A stretch of 64,000 nt of DNA from Edaphobacter modestus (GTDB lineage: Bacteria; Acidobacteriota; Terriglobia; Terriglobales; Acidobacteriaceae), in assembly GCF_004217555.1 (NCBI RefSeq), contig NZ_SHKW01000001.1, positions 1,612,001 to 1,676,000 of the forward strand. The letters run 5' to 3'. Of this stretch, positions 53,327 to 62,570 are shown piece after piece. A model generated the notes under the pieces. That model searched no databases and was not told where the DNA came from. It saw only the letters and a list, made by a program, of their open reading frames with translations. Position 1 is the first letter of the stretch. Each line of letters begins with the position of its first letter. The translations under genes and the position numbers were made by a program.

Positions 53327-53933
53327 CGGCAGCCTCCCCTGCGCCTTTCCTCGATATTTGTGGGTGACGATAAATATCGGTGCGTTGTAAATGAAGCGAA
53401 TCTAAAAGACCTTCGATCAGCCAATGCAACGACTGCTGCTGCTGTGTGGTGGGGGATTCGTAGTGATTGCCAAAACTGTCCAAGCTCCTTCCTACTATCT
53501 CTATTCCAATAGAATCGCTGTTGCTTGGGTAACGGTCAGGATACTTCTTGGTTTCCTCTCGCTTATCCATTGCTCGCGCATAGCTACCGTTAATCCCACC
53601 CGTAATTTTGGTAAGCGAGTGATAATACTCTTCGTCTTTCGGAACACAGGAGTGTTTCTGATAACACCTTGATAGGATTGGACCTACATGCCAACATTTT
53701 TGATGAAACGACACCGTCTGATACAGAGTTCCATCCTTGTCGATCAAAAGGTGAGCGCCGGTTCCTTTAGCGCCTGTGCGATAGCCTGCTAAAGTGCCTT
53801 TGGCGGTCGATGAATCCGTTTGATGGACCACAATCGCATCGATCAGTGTCAGCGGGCCATGCGAAATCTGAGGAATCAACTCCACTTTGATACGAGCATC
53901 ACGAATGACTCCGTCGTTATCAATACTCAGCAT
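53313..53933 (-). CDS. Peptidoglycan amidase effector (amidase_2/PGRP fold)
   Basis: 206 residues. Amidase_2 (N-acetylmuramoyl-L-alanine amidase) fold: VVHQTDSS (His37), GTGAHLLIDKDGTLYQTV (His61), FHQKCWHVG (His82), SIGIEIVGRS and a C-terminal HPQISRKGAGEA (His190), giving the zinc ligands. No signal peptide, so export must be by another route. It lies directly after an Hcp-like gene and overlaps an exported protein. That order fits a type VI secretion amidase effector delivered by Hcp. A phage endolysin is the alternative. Confidence 0.8.
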   Translation of the reverse strand: MLSIDNDGVIRDARIKVELIPQISHGPLTLIDAIVVHQTDSSTAKGTLAGYRTGAKGTGAHLLIDKDGTLYQTVSFHQKCWHVGPILSRCYQKHSCVPKDEEYYHSLTKITGGINGSYARAMDKREETKKYPDRYPSNSDSIGIEIVGRSLDSFGNHYESPTTQQQQSLHWLIEGLLDSLHLQRTDIYRHPQISRKGAGEAADATW

Positions 53934-53936
53934 GGA

Positions 53937-54350
53937 TCAATTCCCCATCTTGATATCGATGTATTGCTTCTGGTCCAGAGCAGGCTGCAATTTTATGCTC
54001 AGGATATGATTGCTCCCTCCGCCTCCAGACGTGTGAAAGCCACTGATCCACCCTTGAAAACTATAGGTGCAAATGGCGTCCTCTTGATTTTCATCCTGCC
54101 AGAACTCAACCTTGATGTTTTTGATCTTGTCTCGGGTGACGACGCCCGCAAGTGAGAAGAGATTCTGCAGCGTGGCAAAAGGCATGTTCTGTGTGTCGTG
54201 AATGTCAACGACAAAGCTGATCGAACAGCGGAGTGACCCCATATGTGGTAATCCATAGCGGTCATGAAGGGCATCCATCCCAACATGGGCAGAAACAGCA
54301 TTGAACTTTTGTCCGTCGATGCTAACGGTCGCGTTGGACGGTTGCGGCAT
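53937..54350 (-). CDS. Hcp-like (TssD) tube protein
   Basis: About 137 residues from the ATG at 54350, behind GGGAGG. Beta-rich, no signal peptide: VSIDGQKFNAVSAHVGMDA, SLRCSISFVVDIHDTQNMPF, TYSFQGWISGFHTSGGGGSN and a final HILSIKLQPALDQKQYIDIK. The pattern resembles Hcp/TssD beta-barrel tube proteins. I am confident it is of that general fold, less so of T6SS membership. It is the first gene of a three-gene unit whose second gene is an amidase. Confidence 0.65.
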   Translation of the reverse strand: MPQPSNATVSIDGQKFNAVSAHVGMDALHDRYGLPHMGSLRCSISFVVDIHDTQNMPFATLQNLFSLAGVVTRDKIKNIKVEFWQDENQEDAICTYSFQGWISGFHTSGGGGSNHILSIKLQPALDQKQYIDIKMGN

Positions 54351-54481
54351 TTGTGACCTCCCATTTCCAGGAGAGCTTATCAAAATCTCAAGACTTCGGT
54401 CACTGCGGGGTTCGTTACAAGCGCCGGTACACCAGTCACGAAGTACTGTTGGATTGCCCGATGTTTTGTGTCAGTGAGAAG

Positions 54482-54940
54482 TTAGTGTAACGCAGCTATC
54501 TTTGTCGATCGATAGTCGCAGTCGGGGGTGTGGAGAAGTGGGAAGCGCGTAGCGGTTTCCACTTCTCCATCCCCTTTGTTGGCTGTGGTCAGCCACGCTT
54601 CTGGAGCCGGTGGTCTATAACCCAGCGAGGAGTGCGGTCTGACGGTGTTGTAGTGGATGCGCCAGCGTTCGGCCAGCACACGCAGCTCCTTGATCGAGTA
54701 GAAGAGTTCTCCGTTGAGGAACTCATCCCGCAACTTGCTGTTGAACGATTCGCAGTAGCCGTTCTCCCACGGAGAACCGGGTTCGATGTACAGTGTTTTT
54801 GCGCCAGGCTCAGCGAGCCATTTGCGCAGGTCCTTCGCGACGAACTCAGGACCGTTGTCCGAGCGAAGGTGTTCCGGTATTCCTCGCGTCACCATCACGT
54901 CGGCCAGAGCACCGATCAGGGAAACGTCGGCGCTTGAACA
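54482..54940 (-). pseudogene. IS3-family transposase remnant (OrfB C-terminal part)
   Basis: About 139 residues of an rve-type integrase core: GIPEHLRSDNGPEFVAKDL (the second catalytic Asp), IEPGSPWENGYCESFNSKLR (catalytic Glu) and IHYNTVRPHSSLGYRPPAPE. Upstream in frame a few more codons (SSADVSLIGALADVM) match, then the homology ends near 54940. The N-terminal part with the first Asp and OrfA are missing. Dead remnant. Confidence 0.88.
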
Positions 54941-55202
54941 TGAACAAGGCTCCTCGGCGAGCGACTCCAGACTATGACACCCCCGTTAATGCAGCAGAGC
55001 CCCTTCCTTTCCAGTAATGGCCTTGGTCTTATGTCTGTCGGGGTGTGTTGCGGAATGAGCCGAACGCGAAGAGTGATGCCGCACATCATCCTGGTCGAGG
55101 CTCGCACCCGCCCTGAGGGCGTCCTACCACAATGGTGAAGAACGGCTAGTGGAAGGCCGCGTCCCCTAGAGGCCCGACCTTCTACCGCTGTCTTCAGCTT
55201 CC

Positions 55203-56351
55203 CTACGAGACCTTCATGATGTAGTTGATATTGGTGTACGGCGGATCGATACTGAAGGGTACGGTTTGTACACGGTAATTGGTACCTCCCGAGTTGAAGC
55301 CGTTCCCATCACCATCCTTGGTTACAGTACCCGGACGATAGGCACCCACATACACACTCTGCGTATCGCTGCCACCCGAGCCACCAAAGTCTCCGTTGGC
55401 TCCACGCAAAAAGCGACCTTTTAAGTTCGGGACGCCGGCCGTATTGCCGTCACACAACGCCCAGCCTTTCGGTGGAGCCGCAGTGCTGAACCACGGGAGG
55501 ATGGATCCGACTGGTAGAGTATTCAGGGTCTCCGACGCTTGAACTTGGCTGATCTGGGCTTGCAGTGCGTTCATGTTGTTCTGGATTGATGAAGCCGTGA
55601 CGATCGGGAACACTGAGTCCTGAGCCCAGAAGATGTTCAGAGGCCCAACGTTTGTAGAGACGACGACAGCTTTATCTGAGTAGAACTGATTGCCGTTAAT
55701 CACTCCGCTCGGGTCTCGGGTACATGTGATGGAGCCATTGGCATCCGTAGAGTTGATAGTTTCCTTCGTCCCTTGGTCATACGTAACGATGCCCCCTCCG
55801 GCTCCAAAGTTGTAGCCTGTGCACTGCACTCCATTGTCGGGCTTGATGCCGTTTACAGTGATGGACTGACCTGCCGGAATGGAGAAGTTGATCACCATTG
55901 TGCTAGGTGTAAGCGTCTTATATGACAGGCTGAACTGGCCTCCTGCCGCTCTGAGGCAGTCGTTCACCGAATCGAGCCCCCTCGACAATACAAGATTTGA
56001 ATAGTTGTATTGATTGTTTGATACCGCCGAAGACGACTGATATTGACTGCAGAACTGCTTGAATCTGGTCGCCTTGTCCTTACTGGCGAAGGCCGCACCT
56101 ATCGGTAGCCCCTGAACAACCGCGTTTCCAGACGCGTTGATGGCATTGTCGTTCGTGCTCCCATCGGCGTAGCAGTAGTTGGAGAAAGTAGCCGAGACCG
56201 CAGCATCGTTCGTCTGGCTAACTGTGATGTTGTGAAGCGCGTTCTGAGCCATCGAGTAGCAGACGTCGACGGCATTGACTTGTGCTTCGGAGTACGTTGT
56301 GGCCAAGAGACAGAAAACTACAGTGAGAGTCGATTTACGTAGCTTTATCAT
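55203..56351 (-). CDS. Exported protein with tail-collar domain
   Basis: 382 residues from the ATG at 56351 (a longer frame to 56816 is not supported). Signal peptide (STLTVVFCLLATTYSEAQ). The middle part is Ser/Asn-rich with paired Cys (CYSMAQNALHNITVSQTNDA). The C-terminal domain has LPVGSILPWFSTAAPPKGW, ALCDGNTAGVPNLKGRFLRG and PYTNINYIMKVS. This is the phage tail collar fold, also used in exported microcystin-dependent-like proteins. A signal peptide argues for a cell-exported protein and not a phage structural one. Confidence 0.8.
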   Translation of the reverse strand: MIKLRKSTLTVVFCLLATTYSEAQVNAVDVCYSMAQNALHNITVSQTNDAAVSATFSNYCYADGSTNDNAINASGNAVVQGLPIGAAFASKDKATRFKQFCSQYQSSSAVSNNQYNYSNLVLSRGLDSVNDCLRAAGGQFSLSYKTLTPSTMVINFSIPAGQSITVNGIKPDNGVQCTGYNFGAGGGIVTYDQGTKETINSTDANGSITCTRDPSGVINGNQFYSDKAVVVSTNVGPLNIFWAQDSVFPIVTASSIQNNMNALQAQISQVQASETLNTLPVGSILPWFSTAAPPKGWALCDGNTAGVPNLKGRFLRGANGDFGGSGGSDTQSVYVGAYRPGTVTKDGDGNGFNSGGTNYRVQTVPFSIDPPYTNINYIMKVS

Positions 56352-56670
56352 TTTTTGCGGCTCCGCGAATGAAATTTGACCCGGTGGAAGATCGTTGTGC
56401 TTCCCCCTCACCGCAAGGTGAAAGAGGTTGAGACGGATTGTGAAAAGAATGCTGCAAGGATCCAGACGTAAGTTGACGCTGCCTAATTCTCTGCGTCCCA
56501 TGTGAAAACGCCCATCTCCCATTTGGGAGATATTTTGTGCGACAATCGGATTTCCCTCCCTATGTGCTTGAACTTTGGCTAAGCCAACCATGAGGCGAAC
56601 CAAGCCCCGGATGGCTTTTGGATGTTGCAGGTCGCTGTTCGTTTGCTGATGATTCTGTGAGGTTCGAGCC
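56352..56670. other. Divergent intergenic region, no gene
   Basis: Separates the tail-collar gene (minus) from the LuxR-type gene (plus) and should hold both promoters. Imperfect inverted repeat CCCATCTCCCATTTGGGAGAT near 56508-56530 could be an operator. No coding sequence is recognised. Confidence 0.5.
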
Positions 56671-57888
56671 TTGGTTACTTCTGAACGCCTGTCCCGTTTA
56701 CTGCTTCTGCTGTACGAGAGCGCATCGACACCCGGCCAGATGCAAATGTTTCTCGACGCCCTGGTAAAGACGATGGACGCAAAAGGTGCCGTCATCCGCG
56801 AACACGTCTTCAGCACGAAGCAGGAAGTGCGGATAGGAAAGACAACGCTTTCAGAGACCGTTGGCTACTCGGACGAAGCCTTAGCCAGATATCGGGACTA
56901 CATCCACAGAAACGATATCTATCTGAAGAACGCTCTGGAGCGATACCGAGACGCAGACTGCGGCCTCAGCCAGTCCCTTGTCACCGAAGCCGAGAGAAAA
57001 CAATCTGAGACATATGCCGATTACATGGTTCCGTTTGACATTGGACCGATGGCCTGGGCGAAGCTCGCCCAGAGACCCGATTGCCACGCTTCAATCAGCA
57101 TTGTCCGCCGTGATGGAGCAGAGTTCTTCGACAACTACTCGCTTGAATTGCTCACCGCCCTTACGCCACATCTACGTCAGGCGCTGAAACTCTCCCGGTC
57201 ACTCGCCGAGTTGCAAACAACCAACGCGGTGCTGACGGAGAGTCTTGATGGGATGCAGATTGCCATATGTCTGGTCAAACAGGACGGCTCGGTGCTTCGA
57301 TCTACCGCAGGGGCAATACACCTATTTGACTTGGGAGACGGGATCTCGCTTCGGTCGGGTCGTCTTCGGACTCAGGCTCTTTCCGAACAGGTGACCCTGG
57401 ATGGCATGATTGCTGGGGCCTGCCTTACCGGTGCGGGTCATGGATTCGATGGCTCAGGAAGGGTGCGTGGAAATGCGGCGGGCGGACATAAGGTACGGGC
57501 TTGGACGGCGCGGTCTGGAGGAGCGATGCTGATCTCGCGAACACCACCAGCACGTCCGTTGCAAGTGGTGGTCTACCCATTCTGTTCGGGAGTACTGGCA
57601 TCAGAGTCAGAGGCGACGGCGCTGGTGCAGTTCAGTGATCCTTCGGCTATTCCCCGATCGCGTGATGCTGTCCTGCGAGCTCTATACGGCCTGACACCGG
57701 CGGAATCACGACTGGCGGATGTGCTACTGGAAGGGCTTGAGGTCCGCGAAGCTGCCGACCGGCTCGGGATCACTGTCGAGTCCACCCGTTTCAACCTGAA
57801 GCGGATTTTGGCAAAGACTGGGACTCACCGCCAAGCCGAGCTGATGCGCCTAATTCTGTCGCTGCCGGGGGTAAGAAAGGAGCCTTGA
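56671..57888 (+). CDS. LuxR-type transcriptional regulator
   Basis: 405 residues from a TTG at 56671. The long N-terminal part has no named sensor domain that I recognise (SETVGYSDEALARYRDYIHR, GPMAWAKLAQRPDCHASISI), recalling PAS/GAF-like ligand domains. The C-terminal LuxR HTH is clear: LYGLTPAESRLADVLLEGLE, VREAADRLGITVESTRFNLK. It is divergent from the tail-collar gene and could control it. Confidence 0.88.
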   Translation: MVTSERLSRLLLLLYESASTPGQMQMFLDALVKTMDAKGAVIREHVFSTKQEVRIGKTTLSETVGYSDEALARYRDYIHRNDIYLKNALERYRDADCGLSQSLVTEAERKQSETYADYMVPFDIGPMAWAKLAQRPDCHASISIVRRDGAEFFDNYSLELLTALTPHLRQALKLSRSLAELQTTNAVLTESLDGMQIAICLVKQDGSVLRSTAGAIHLFDLGDGISLRSGRLRTQALSEQVTLDGMIAGACLTGAGHGFDGSGRVRGNAAGGHKVRAWTARSGGAMLISRTPPARPLQVVVYPFCSGVLASESEATALVQFSDPSAIPRSRDAVLRALYGLTPAESRLADVLLEGLEVREAADRLGITVESTRFNLKRILAKTGTHRQAELMRLILSLPGVRKEP

Positions 57889-57902
57889 ATGAGCGAAAGC
57901 CC

Positions 57903-58097
57903 TCAATCGAACCGCCGGAGCCTTCTGGGCATTACGAGGTAGCGCCACTGTAGCTCGGCTGCGTCACCTTCCGGGCGCATCTCCATGACTGACTGAGCGT
58001 CCTTGAATGCGAGTCGGACCCGTCCCACGCCACCTGCTTCGACGACATCCGCTCTTAGCGCTACATACTCGCCGTTGGCAACGGCTCGGCCTTCCAT
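57903..58097 (-). CDS. Possible small hypothetical protein
   Basis: 64 codons (MEGRAVANGEYVALRADVVE, GRVRLAFKDAQSVMEMRPEG). It overlaps the end of the 380-residue gene by 37 bases in another frame. The sequence reads like a real beta-rich fragment. It could be a small downstream partner of that gene. Not recognised. Confidence 0.4.
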   Translation of the reverse strand: MEGRAVANGEYVALRADVVEAGGVGRVRLAFKDAQSVMEMRPEGDAAELQWRYLVMPRRLRRFD

Positions 58098-59203
58098 TCC
58101 CGCAACACGTCTACGAACCAGCTCATCACCTGGAAGAACTCGCTCAAGGTGTTCCCGACCTGCATCGATGCGAGGAGCACTACCGGATATTTATCGATGC
58201 CCTTTGTCGAAAGAGTTAGGCCTGGGATCTGGGTGAGCCGCTTCAGCCACTCTTCGCGCATTACATCTGATTCGAACGGGCCTCGCTTGCAATAGCCAAA
58301 GTTGACGATAAGCTTGCCCTGGGTGGAGATTGTCAGCGGATAGAGCTTCTGCCCTGACCACAATGACACTGCGTTAATGGTGCCGTCGATAATCCCCTTC
58401 CCGTAGGTGACGCGATCCGTATTTTGCCCCATCCAGTCCCTGATCTTTCGTGCAACCGTCACTGCTTCGGGATGACGGATGGTGAGTTCTTCAAAGAAGC
58501 TTGCCTCGTCCCACTTTCTGGTCGGGGCTGCAGTTTTCAGCCCTCGTGTCTCTTCGGTTTGGCCGTACAGTGTCGGGACGATCGTTCGCAGACCGTTATC
58601 TCCCAGGAACTGCCTTAGCTCGAGTGCCAGGACCTCCGCTGGGTTCATCTGACGGTTCAGAAACTCAACGACCCTCTTCAGCTCCCTCGGGATATCATCC
58701 GCCACAAACAGAAGCCGGATCTTCTGCGCCTCAATGTTCGTCTTCACCTGCATCCAGAACTTCTCGACGTCTATCTCCTGGCCGAGGCGCTGCTGCAGTT
58801 CCTGGTCTGGCTCGACCTTGTTGCGTTGGCAGTTCTCTTCGAATTTTCCGCGTATAACTTCGATCTTCAGATTGACGACCGCGTTCGCGGCATAGTCCAA
58901 CATCTGTCCTACGACCTCTCGCCTTATGCGGCTGTCAGTCTGCCGTTTTACTTCCACAATCGTGGGGATTCCGTCCTGATCGAGGAACAGGTGATCCGCG
59001 GACCACCAACCTGGCCCATCGGTCTCGGCTGGAATACCGATCTCGCGCGTCACGAGAAGCCAGCGGCGGGGCTCTTCAGGATCGATCAGTTCACCTGCTA
59101 AGAGTTCAGGGTGTTCTTCGAGTAGGCGCTGAAAGTCCTCTTCTAGCGCAAACAGTGAGGGCTTCATAGCGGTCAGCGATCCGTCTTCCTGCAATACAAA
59201 CAT
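58061..59203 (-). CDS. PD-(D/E)XK nuclease-like protein
   Basis: 380 residues, soluble. N-terminal half has DHLFLDQDGIPTIVEVKRQT, the Asp...GluXLys pattern of a restriction-endonuclease fold, followed by a REVVGQMLDYAANAV helix. This resembles NucS/DUF91- and Mrr-like proteins. The C-terminal half (TINAVSLWSGQKLYPLTIST, IVNFGYCKRGPFES) looks like a separate substrate-binding part. Possibly a defence or repair nuclease. The ATG at 59203 is the first codon of an open frame. Confidence 0.7.
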   Translation of the reverse strand: MFVLQEDGSLTAMKPSLFALEEDFQRLLEEHPELLAGELIDPEEPRRWLLVTREIGIPAETDGPGWWSADHLFLDQDGIPTIVEVKRQTDSRIRREVVGQMLDYAANAVVNLKIEVIRGKFEENCQRNKVEPDQELQQRLGQEIDVEKFWMQVKTNIEAQKIRLLFVADDIPRELKRVVEFLNRQMNPAEVLALELRQFLGDNGLRTIVPTLYGQTEETRGLKTAAPTRKWDEASFFEELTIRHPEAVTVARKIRDWMGQNTDRVTYGKGIIDGTINAVSLWSGQKLYPLTISTQGKLIVNFGYCKRGPFESDVMREEWLKRLTQIPGLTLSTKGIDKYPVVLLASMQVGNTLSEFFQVMSWFVDVLREWKAEPLPTASM

Positions 59204-59242
59204 CAGGGGCCTTTCAGTTCGTTAAGGTTAGGTGCCGTCCGA

Positions 59243-59890
59243 CTAGGTTCCGCGCTCAGTCAGCTTGTGCTTCTCGCGGTGCCGCTTCAACTGGCTGTCA
59301 TGCTGCGGTGTCAGTCTTTCCAGAACTGGGCTGGTGTTAAGGCCCAAGGCTTCGGCTGCATGAGAGCTGAGAGAACTCGACACGATCGGTACTCCCTCTT
59401 GTGTAAAGCTGACCAGTCCCGCGTCGAAGGCGGCGTCCCACAGCGAGGAGAGGAGCAGACCGTTGTAGACGTTCAGGCGCAGGGCATCGTTCTCGCATTC
59501 GGCCCACGGGACGATGTGCGAGGCGCGGAGTAGCGCGGGGTCGGTGATGCCGGTGAGCGGGCACGTGCCATTCCAGTACTCCATCAGGGCCTGGCGGAAG
59601 ATGTCCTGGCCGACGCGGGCGATGACGACACGGTCGGCTTCGGTCTCGCGGGGCAGTGCTTCGGTTTGCCCTTCAAAGGATTGCAGCGGGAGCTGCGGCA
59701 GGCTGACGCTGAGCTGGTAGGTGCGGGCGATGGCGCGATGGAGCTCAGTGAGGTTCAGGAAGACTTGCGTTGAGGCGCCAGGACCGGGAAGTGTCGATGG
59801 TCCAAACTCGCGGGCAACACCAGCGTGTTGGACTGAGATTAGCCATGGGGCGGAGAGCGAATGTGCGATGAAGATGTCGCCGGGGGCGGT
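59243..59890 (-). pseudogene. HNH endonuclease, N-terminally cut
   Basis: The C-terminal HNH part is well preserved: LMEYWNGTCPLTGITDPALL, RASHIVPWAECENDALRLNV and NGLLLSSLWDAAFDAGLVSF (the HNH_2 pattern). The preceding domain (SLSAPWLISVQHAGVAREFG) is also family-like. Upstream of about 59890 the frame runs into unrelated sequence and then the antisense of an IS5 transposase, so the true N-terminus appears lost at an insertion or recombination joint. The open frame to 60061 is therefore hybrid. Confidence 0.7.
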
Positions 59891-59904
59891 AGTGGAGGCG
59901 AAGC

Positions 59905-60065
59905 GTACCCACGCCAACACGCTCGCTGAGTACGTCGAGGCCGTCGCCAACCAGGTCCGCACCGACATGATCATTTTCGACGATGAGGTCGAGGACCGCA
60001 CCCTGCGCCCCGGCTTGCTCGACGCCACCGGTGACTTCGTCATCGACACGTCCGCGATCAACTAG
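59905..60065 (+). pseudogene. Orphan C-terminal protein fragment at IS5 joint
   Basis: A plus-strand frame carries THANTLAEYVEAVANQVRTD, IIFDDEVEDRTLRPGLLDAT and VIDTSAIN before a stop at 60063-60065. It reads like the C-terminus of a real protein and directly abuts the first codons of the IS5 transposase fragment. It has no start of its own. It probably came with the transposon or from the gene that it hit. Confidence 0.45.
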
Positions 60066-60916
60066 TCGAGCAGCTGAACTACAACCTGCTGTTCCGCTGG
60101 TTCGTCGGCCTGGGCATGGACGACGCGGTGTGGAACCATGCCGTGTTTTCCAAGAACCGCGACCGGCTGCTGACGTCGGACGTGGCGCAGCGGTTCTTCG
60201 CCGAGGTGAACGTGCTGGCGAAGCGCTTCATGAGTGACGAGCACTTCACCGTGGACGGCACGCTGATCCAGGCCTGGGCATCGCAGAAGAGCTTCCGGCC
60301 GAAGGATGGCTCCGATGATGGCGACGGCACTAACTTCCGTGGGCAGAAGAGGTCGAACGAGACCCATCAATCGACTACCGATCCGGAGGCGCGGCTCTAC
60401 AAGAAGAGCTATGGCAAGGAGTCGAAGCTCGCGTACCTGGGCCATGCGCTGGTGGAGAACCGCAACGGCCTGATCGCCGCCGCGATGGCGACCCAGGCCG
60501 ACGGCCATGCCGAGCGCGACGCAGCCCTGCTGATGCTCGACGAGCGGCAGAAGAACAGCTCGCGGCGCATCACGGTTGGTGCCGACAAGGCCTACGACGC
60601 GAAGGACTTCATCGCCGGAGCCCGCGCCCTCAACGTCACCGCACATGTGCAGAAGAACGACAAGGGACGCCGCTCGAACCTCGATGGCAGGACCACCCGG
60701 CACGCCGGCTATGCGCTCAGCCTCAGCCGCCGCTGGCTCGTGGAGAAGACATTTGGCTGGTTGAAGCAGACCGGTCCGCTCGACCAGCTGAAGGTGCGAG
60801 GACTCGCCAAGGTCGACTGGATCTTCGTCTTCAGCTGCGCCGCACATAACCTGCTGCGTCTGCCAAGGCTCATCCAAAGCCATACTCAGCAGGACCCACA
60901 GCAGCAGTGCGCCTGA
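60062..60916 (+). pseudogene. IS5-family transposase, N-terminally truncated
   Basis: Homology begins at CTA GTC GAG CAG (LVEQLNYNLLFRWFVGLGMD) and runs to the end, with FMSDEHFTVDGTLIQAWASQ, KSYGKESKLAYLGHALVEN, RITVGADKAYDAKDF (DDE Asp) and WLVEKTFGWLKQTGPL (Glu). The N-terminal ~70 residues of a full IS5 transposase are missing, so an ATG at 60116 is only internal. The element is inactive. Its left joint is fused to an orphan fragment. Confidence 0.85.
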
Positions 60917-61062
60917 AGGCCGGTTGAGTCTTCAACCCGGCAAGAAAACATGCCGCAGAATCCGCCAGCCAGCCGTCATAAACAACCCAACTCCCCTGCA
61001 TCAACCCAAAACCTCATCAGTAAAGGAGTCAGCTCTAGCTATTTCAACAAGCTCCTAGGTGC

Positions 61063-61878
61063 CTACCGTGACTTTCTGAGCATGGCAGTTCCTGACTTAT
61101 CCGGCCACAGGGAAACATATTCCCCGGTGGCTTTACGGAATTCATCAATGGCCCGAGTGGCACCGCTCCAAGTGCCAGAGGAGTAATCGTGAAGAATCAA
61201 CATTCCACCTCTGGTGGTACGGGGATAGAAAAACTCCAAGGCGGCCTTCATTGGCGCATAGAGGTCGCAATCGATGTGGACGAGAGCAAACCTGGAGGCC
61301 TGAACTTCAGGAGTGATCGAGTCGGGGAAATATCCAGGGACGTATACGGTCGTGGAGTTGTGGCCCACCGTTGCTCTCACATAGTCGATAGAAGTATCCG
61401 CGAAATAACCGGGCTTAGCGCGGTGATCTCCGACTGTATCCCGTGTGTCAAAACCAGCGAAGGTGTCGAAAAGGTACAGTTTTCTTTGCGACCCTGCGGC
61501 ATACGCAGCCAAAACTGCCGCGGAATTTCCTTTCCAGACGCCCAACTCCGCAAAGTCGCCGTCGATTGCTTCGTTTTGAAGCTGACGCAAATTCAGTAAA
61601 AGCCCCATAAATCTGGGCGCATCGCCGTTGTTGTTTATCTTATTGCCGCGGATCCAACGACGATACAGATCGTCCCGGTCAGGAAATGAGTGAATTGAAT
61701 CTGGATAATAAGCGGTGAAGTGAGGAAGAACACCATTAGGCGACCACCGAGTTAAGCCGAAGCGTGCTTTCGAGATGCAAGACCTTTGAAGATTAAGGAT
61801 GTGCCACTTTACAGAGGCGGCTAATTCCGGGGGAGACTTCCTCATCAATCGGACGAGCTTGTTTGTAGCGTGTGGCAT
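61063..61878 (-). CDS. TylF/MycF-type SAM-dependent O-methyltransferase
   Basis: 271 residues. The methyltransferase core has DGDFAELGVWKGNSAAVLAA (SAM-binding), LYLFDTFAGFDTRDTV and FALVHIDCDLYAPMKAALEF with the metal-binding Asp pair of the TylF group, then GGMLILHDYSSGTWSG. These enzymes methylate sugars or secondary metabolites. The gene stands alone, so its substrate is likely a surface glycan; this is inference. Confidence 0.85.
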   Translation of the reverse strand: MPHATNKLVRLMRKSPPELAASVKWHILNLQRSCISKARFGLTRWSPNGVLPHFTAYYPDSIHSFPDRDDLYRRWIRGNKINNNGDAPRFMGLLLNLRQLQNEAIDGDFAELGVWKGNSAAVLAAYAAGSQRKLYLFDTFAGFDTRDTVGDHRAKPGYFADTSIDYVRATVGHNSTTVYVPGYFPDSITPEVQASRFALVHIDCDLYAPMKAALEFFYPRTTRGGMLILHDYSSGTWSGATRAIDEFRKATGEYVSLWPDKSGTAMLRKSR

Positions 61879-62020
61879 TTCCTTTCCTCGTATTGAGATT
61901 AGGTTCCACGATCACGTGCCGATTTCGCCCACGACTCGCGCTCAGGCTTCAGCAATTATAGAGAATCGATCCAAGGTTTGCCTGAGATCTACACATGCGG
62001 CGACAGACTTCTTCACTGAA

Positions 62021-62043
62021 GCACAAACAGCAGTAGTTTGTGC
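62021..62043. promoter_or_regulatory. Perfect inverted repeat, putative operator
   Basis: GCACAAAC / GTTTGTGC, 8-bp arms with a 7-base spacer, 73 bases before the TonB-like gene start. A close relative, ACAACAGTAGTTTGT, lies at about 62592-62607 before a tiny ORF (62617-62718, 33 codons). The shared core CAGTAGTTTGT suggests one regulator for both sites. Confidence 0.55.
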
Positions 62044-62116
62044 AAAGGCCATGAGATGAGAGCGCGGATGAGGAAATGGATGCGGTGATATGCTCTCGGT
62101 GTCGGAGGATGGAGCG

Positions 62117-62570
62117 ATGCCTCTCCCCGCCACCCTATTTCTGCTATTCATCTCTCTTTCCCTACAACAAGCAACGCAGCCACTCCCAGAAGCACCCGCG
62201 CCGCAGGCACAGGCTCCGAAGCCCAACCCCGATGCCAACGGCGTCTATCACTTCGAGAAGGGAGTCGTCTCTATTCCCGAACTCGCCTATTCGGTCCAAG
62301 CAGAGTTACCGGAGAAAGCACGCAAACATCGGCTATCGGGTTCCACCAGGGTTCGCATCGTTTGTCGACACCGATGGACACGTACGCGATGCTGAGGTGA
62401 TCCGCTCTGCGGCAGAACGCTACAAAGAGAAGAAGGACCGCGAGGCGGCAGTTCTTTTCGACCAACCGTCACTTGAGGCCGCGAAGCAATATCGCTTCAA
62501 ACCAGGCACGTTTCGAGGCAAACCAGTCCCAGTCGAGATGGAGACCGAGGCCGAATTCATGATGTATTAG
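62117..62570 (+). pseudogene. TonB C-terminal-domain protein, frameshifted
   Basis: Start PLPATLFLLFISLSL (signal) with a Pro-rich segment (PLPEAPAPQAQAPKPNPD), then IPELAYSVQAELPEKARKHR and SGSTRVRI in one frame. The next frame continues VDTDGHVRDAEVIRSAAERY and AKQYRFKPGTFRGKPVPVEM. Together they make a full TonB-C domain. One extra T near 62361-62363 (ATCGTTTGTCGAC) separates the two. The protein would couple outer-membrane transporters to the proton motive force if intact. Confidence 0.8.

Noticed and set aside
60062-60883. 273-codon minus-strand frame opposite the IS5 transposase
   Set aside because: Antisense shadow; the plus strand has DDE motifs.
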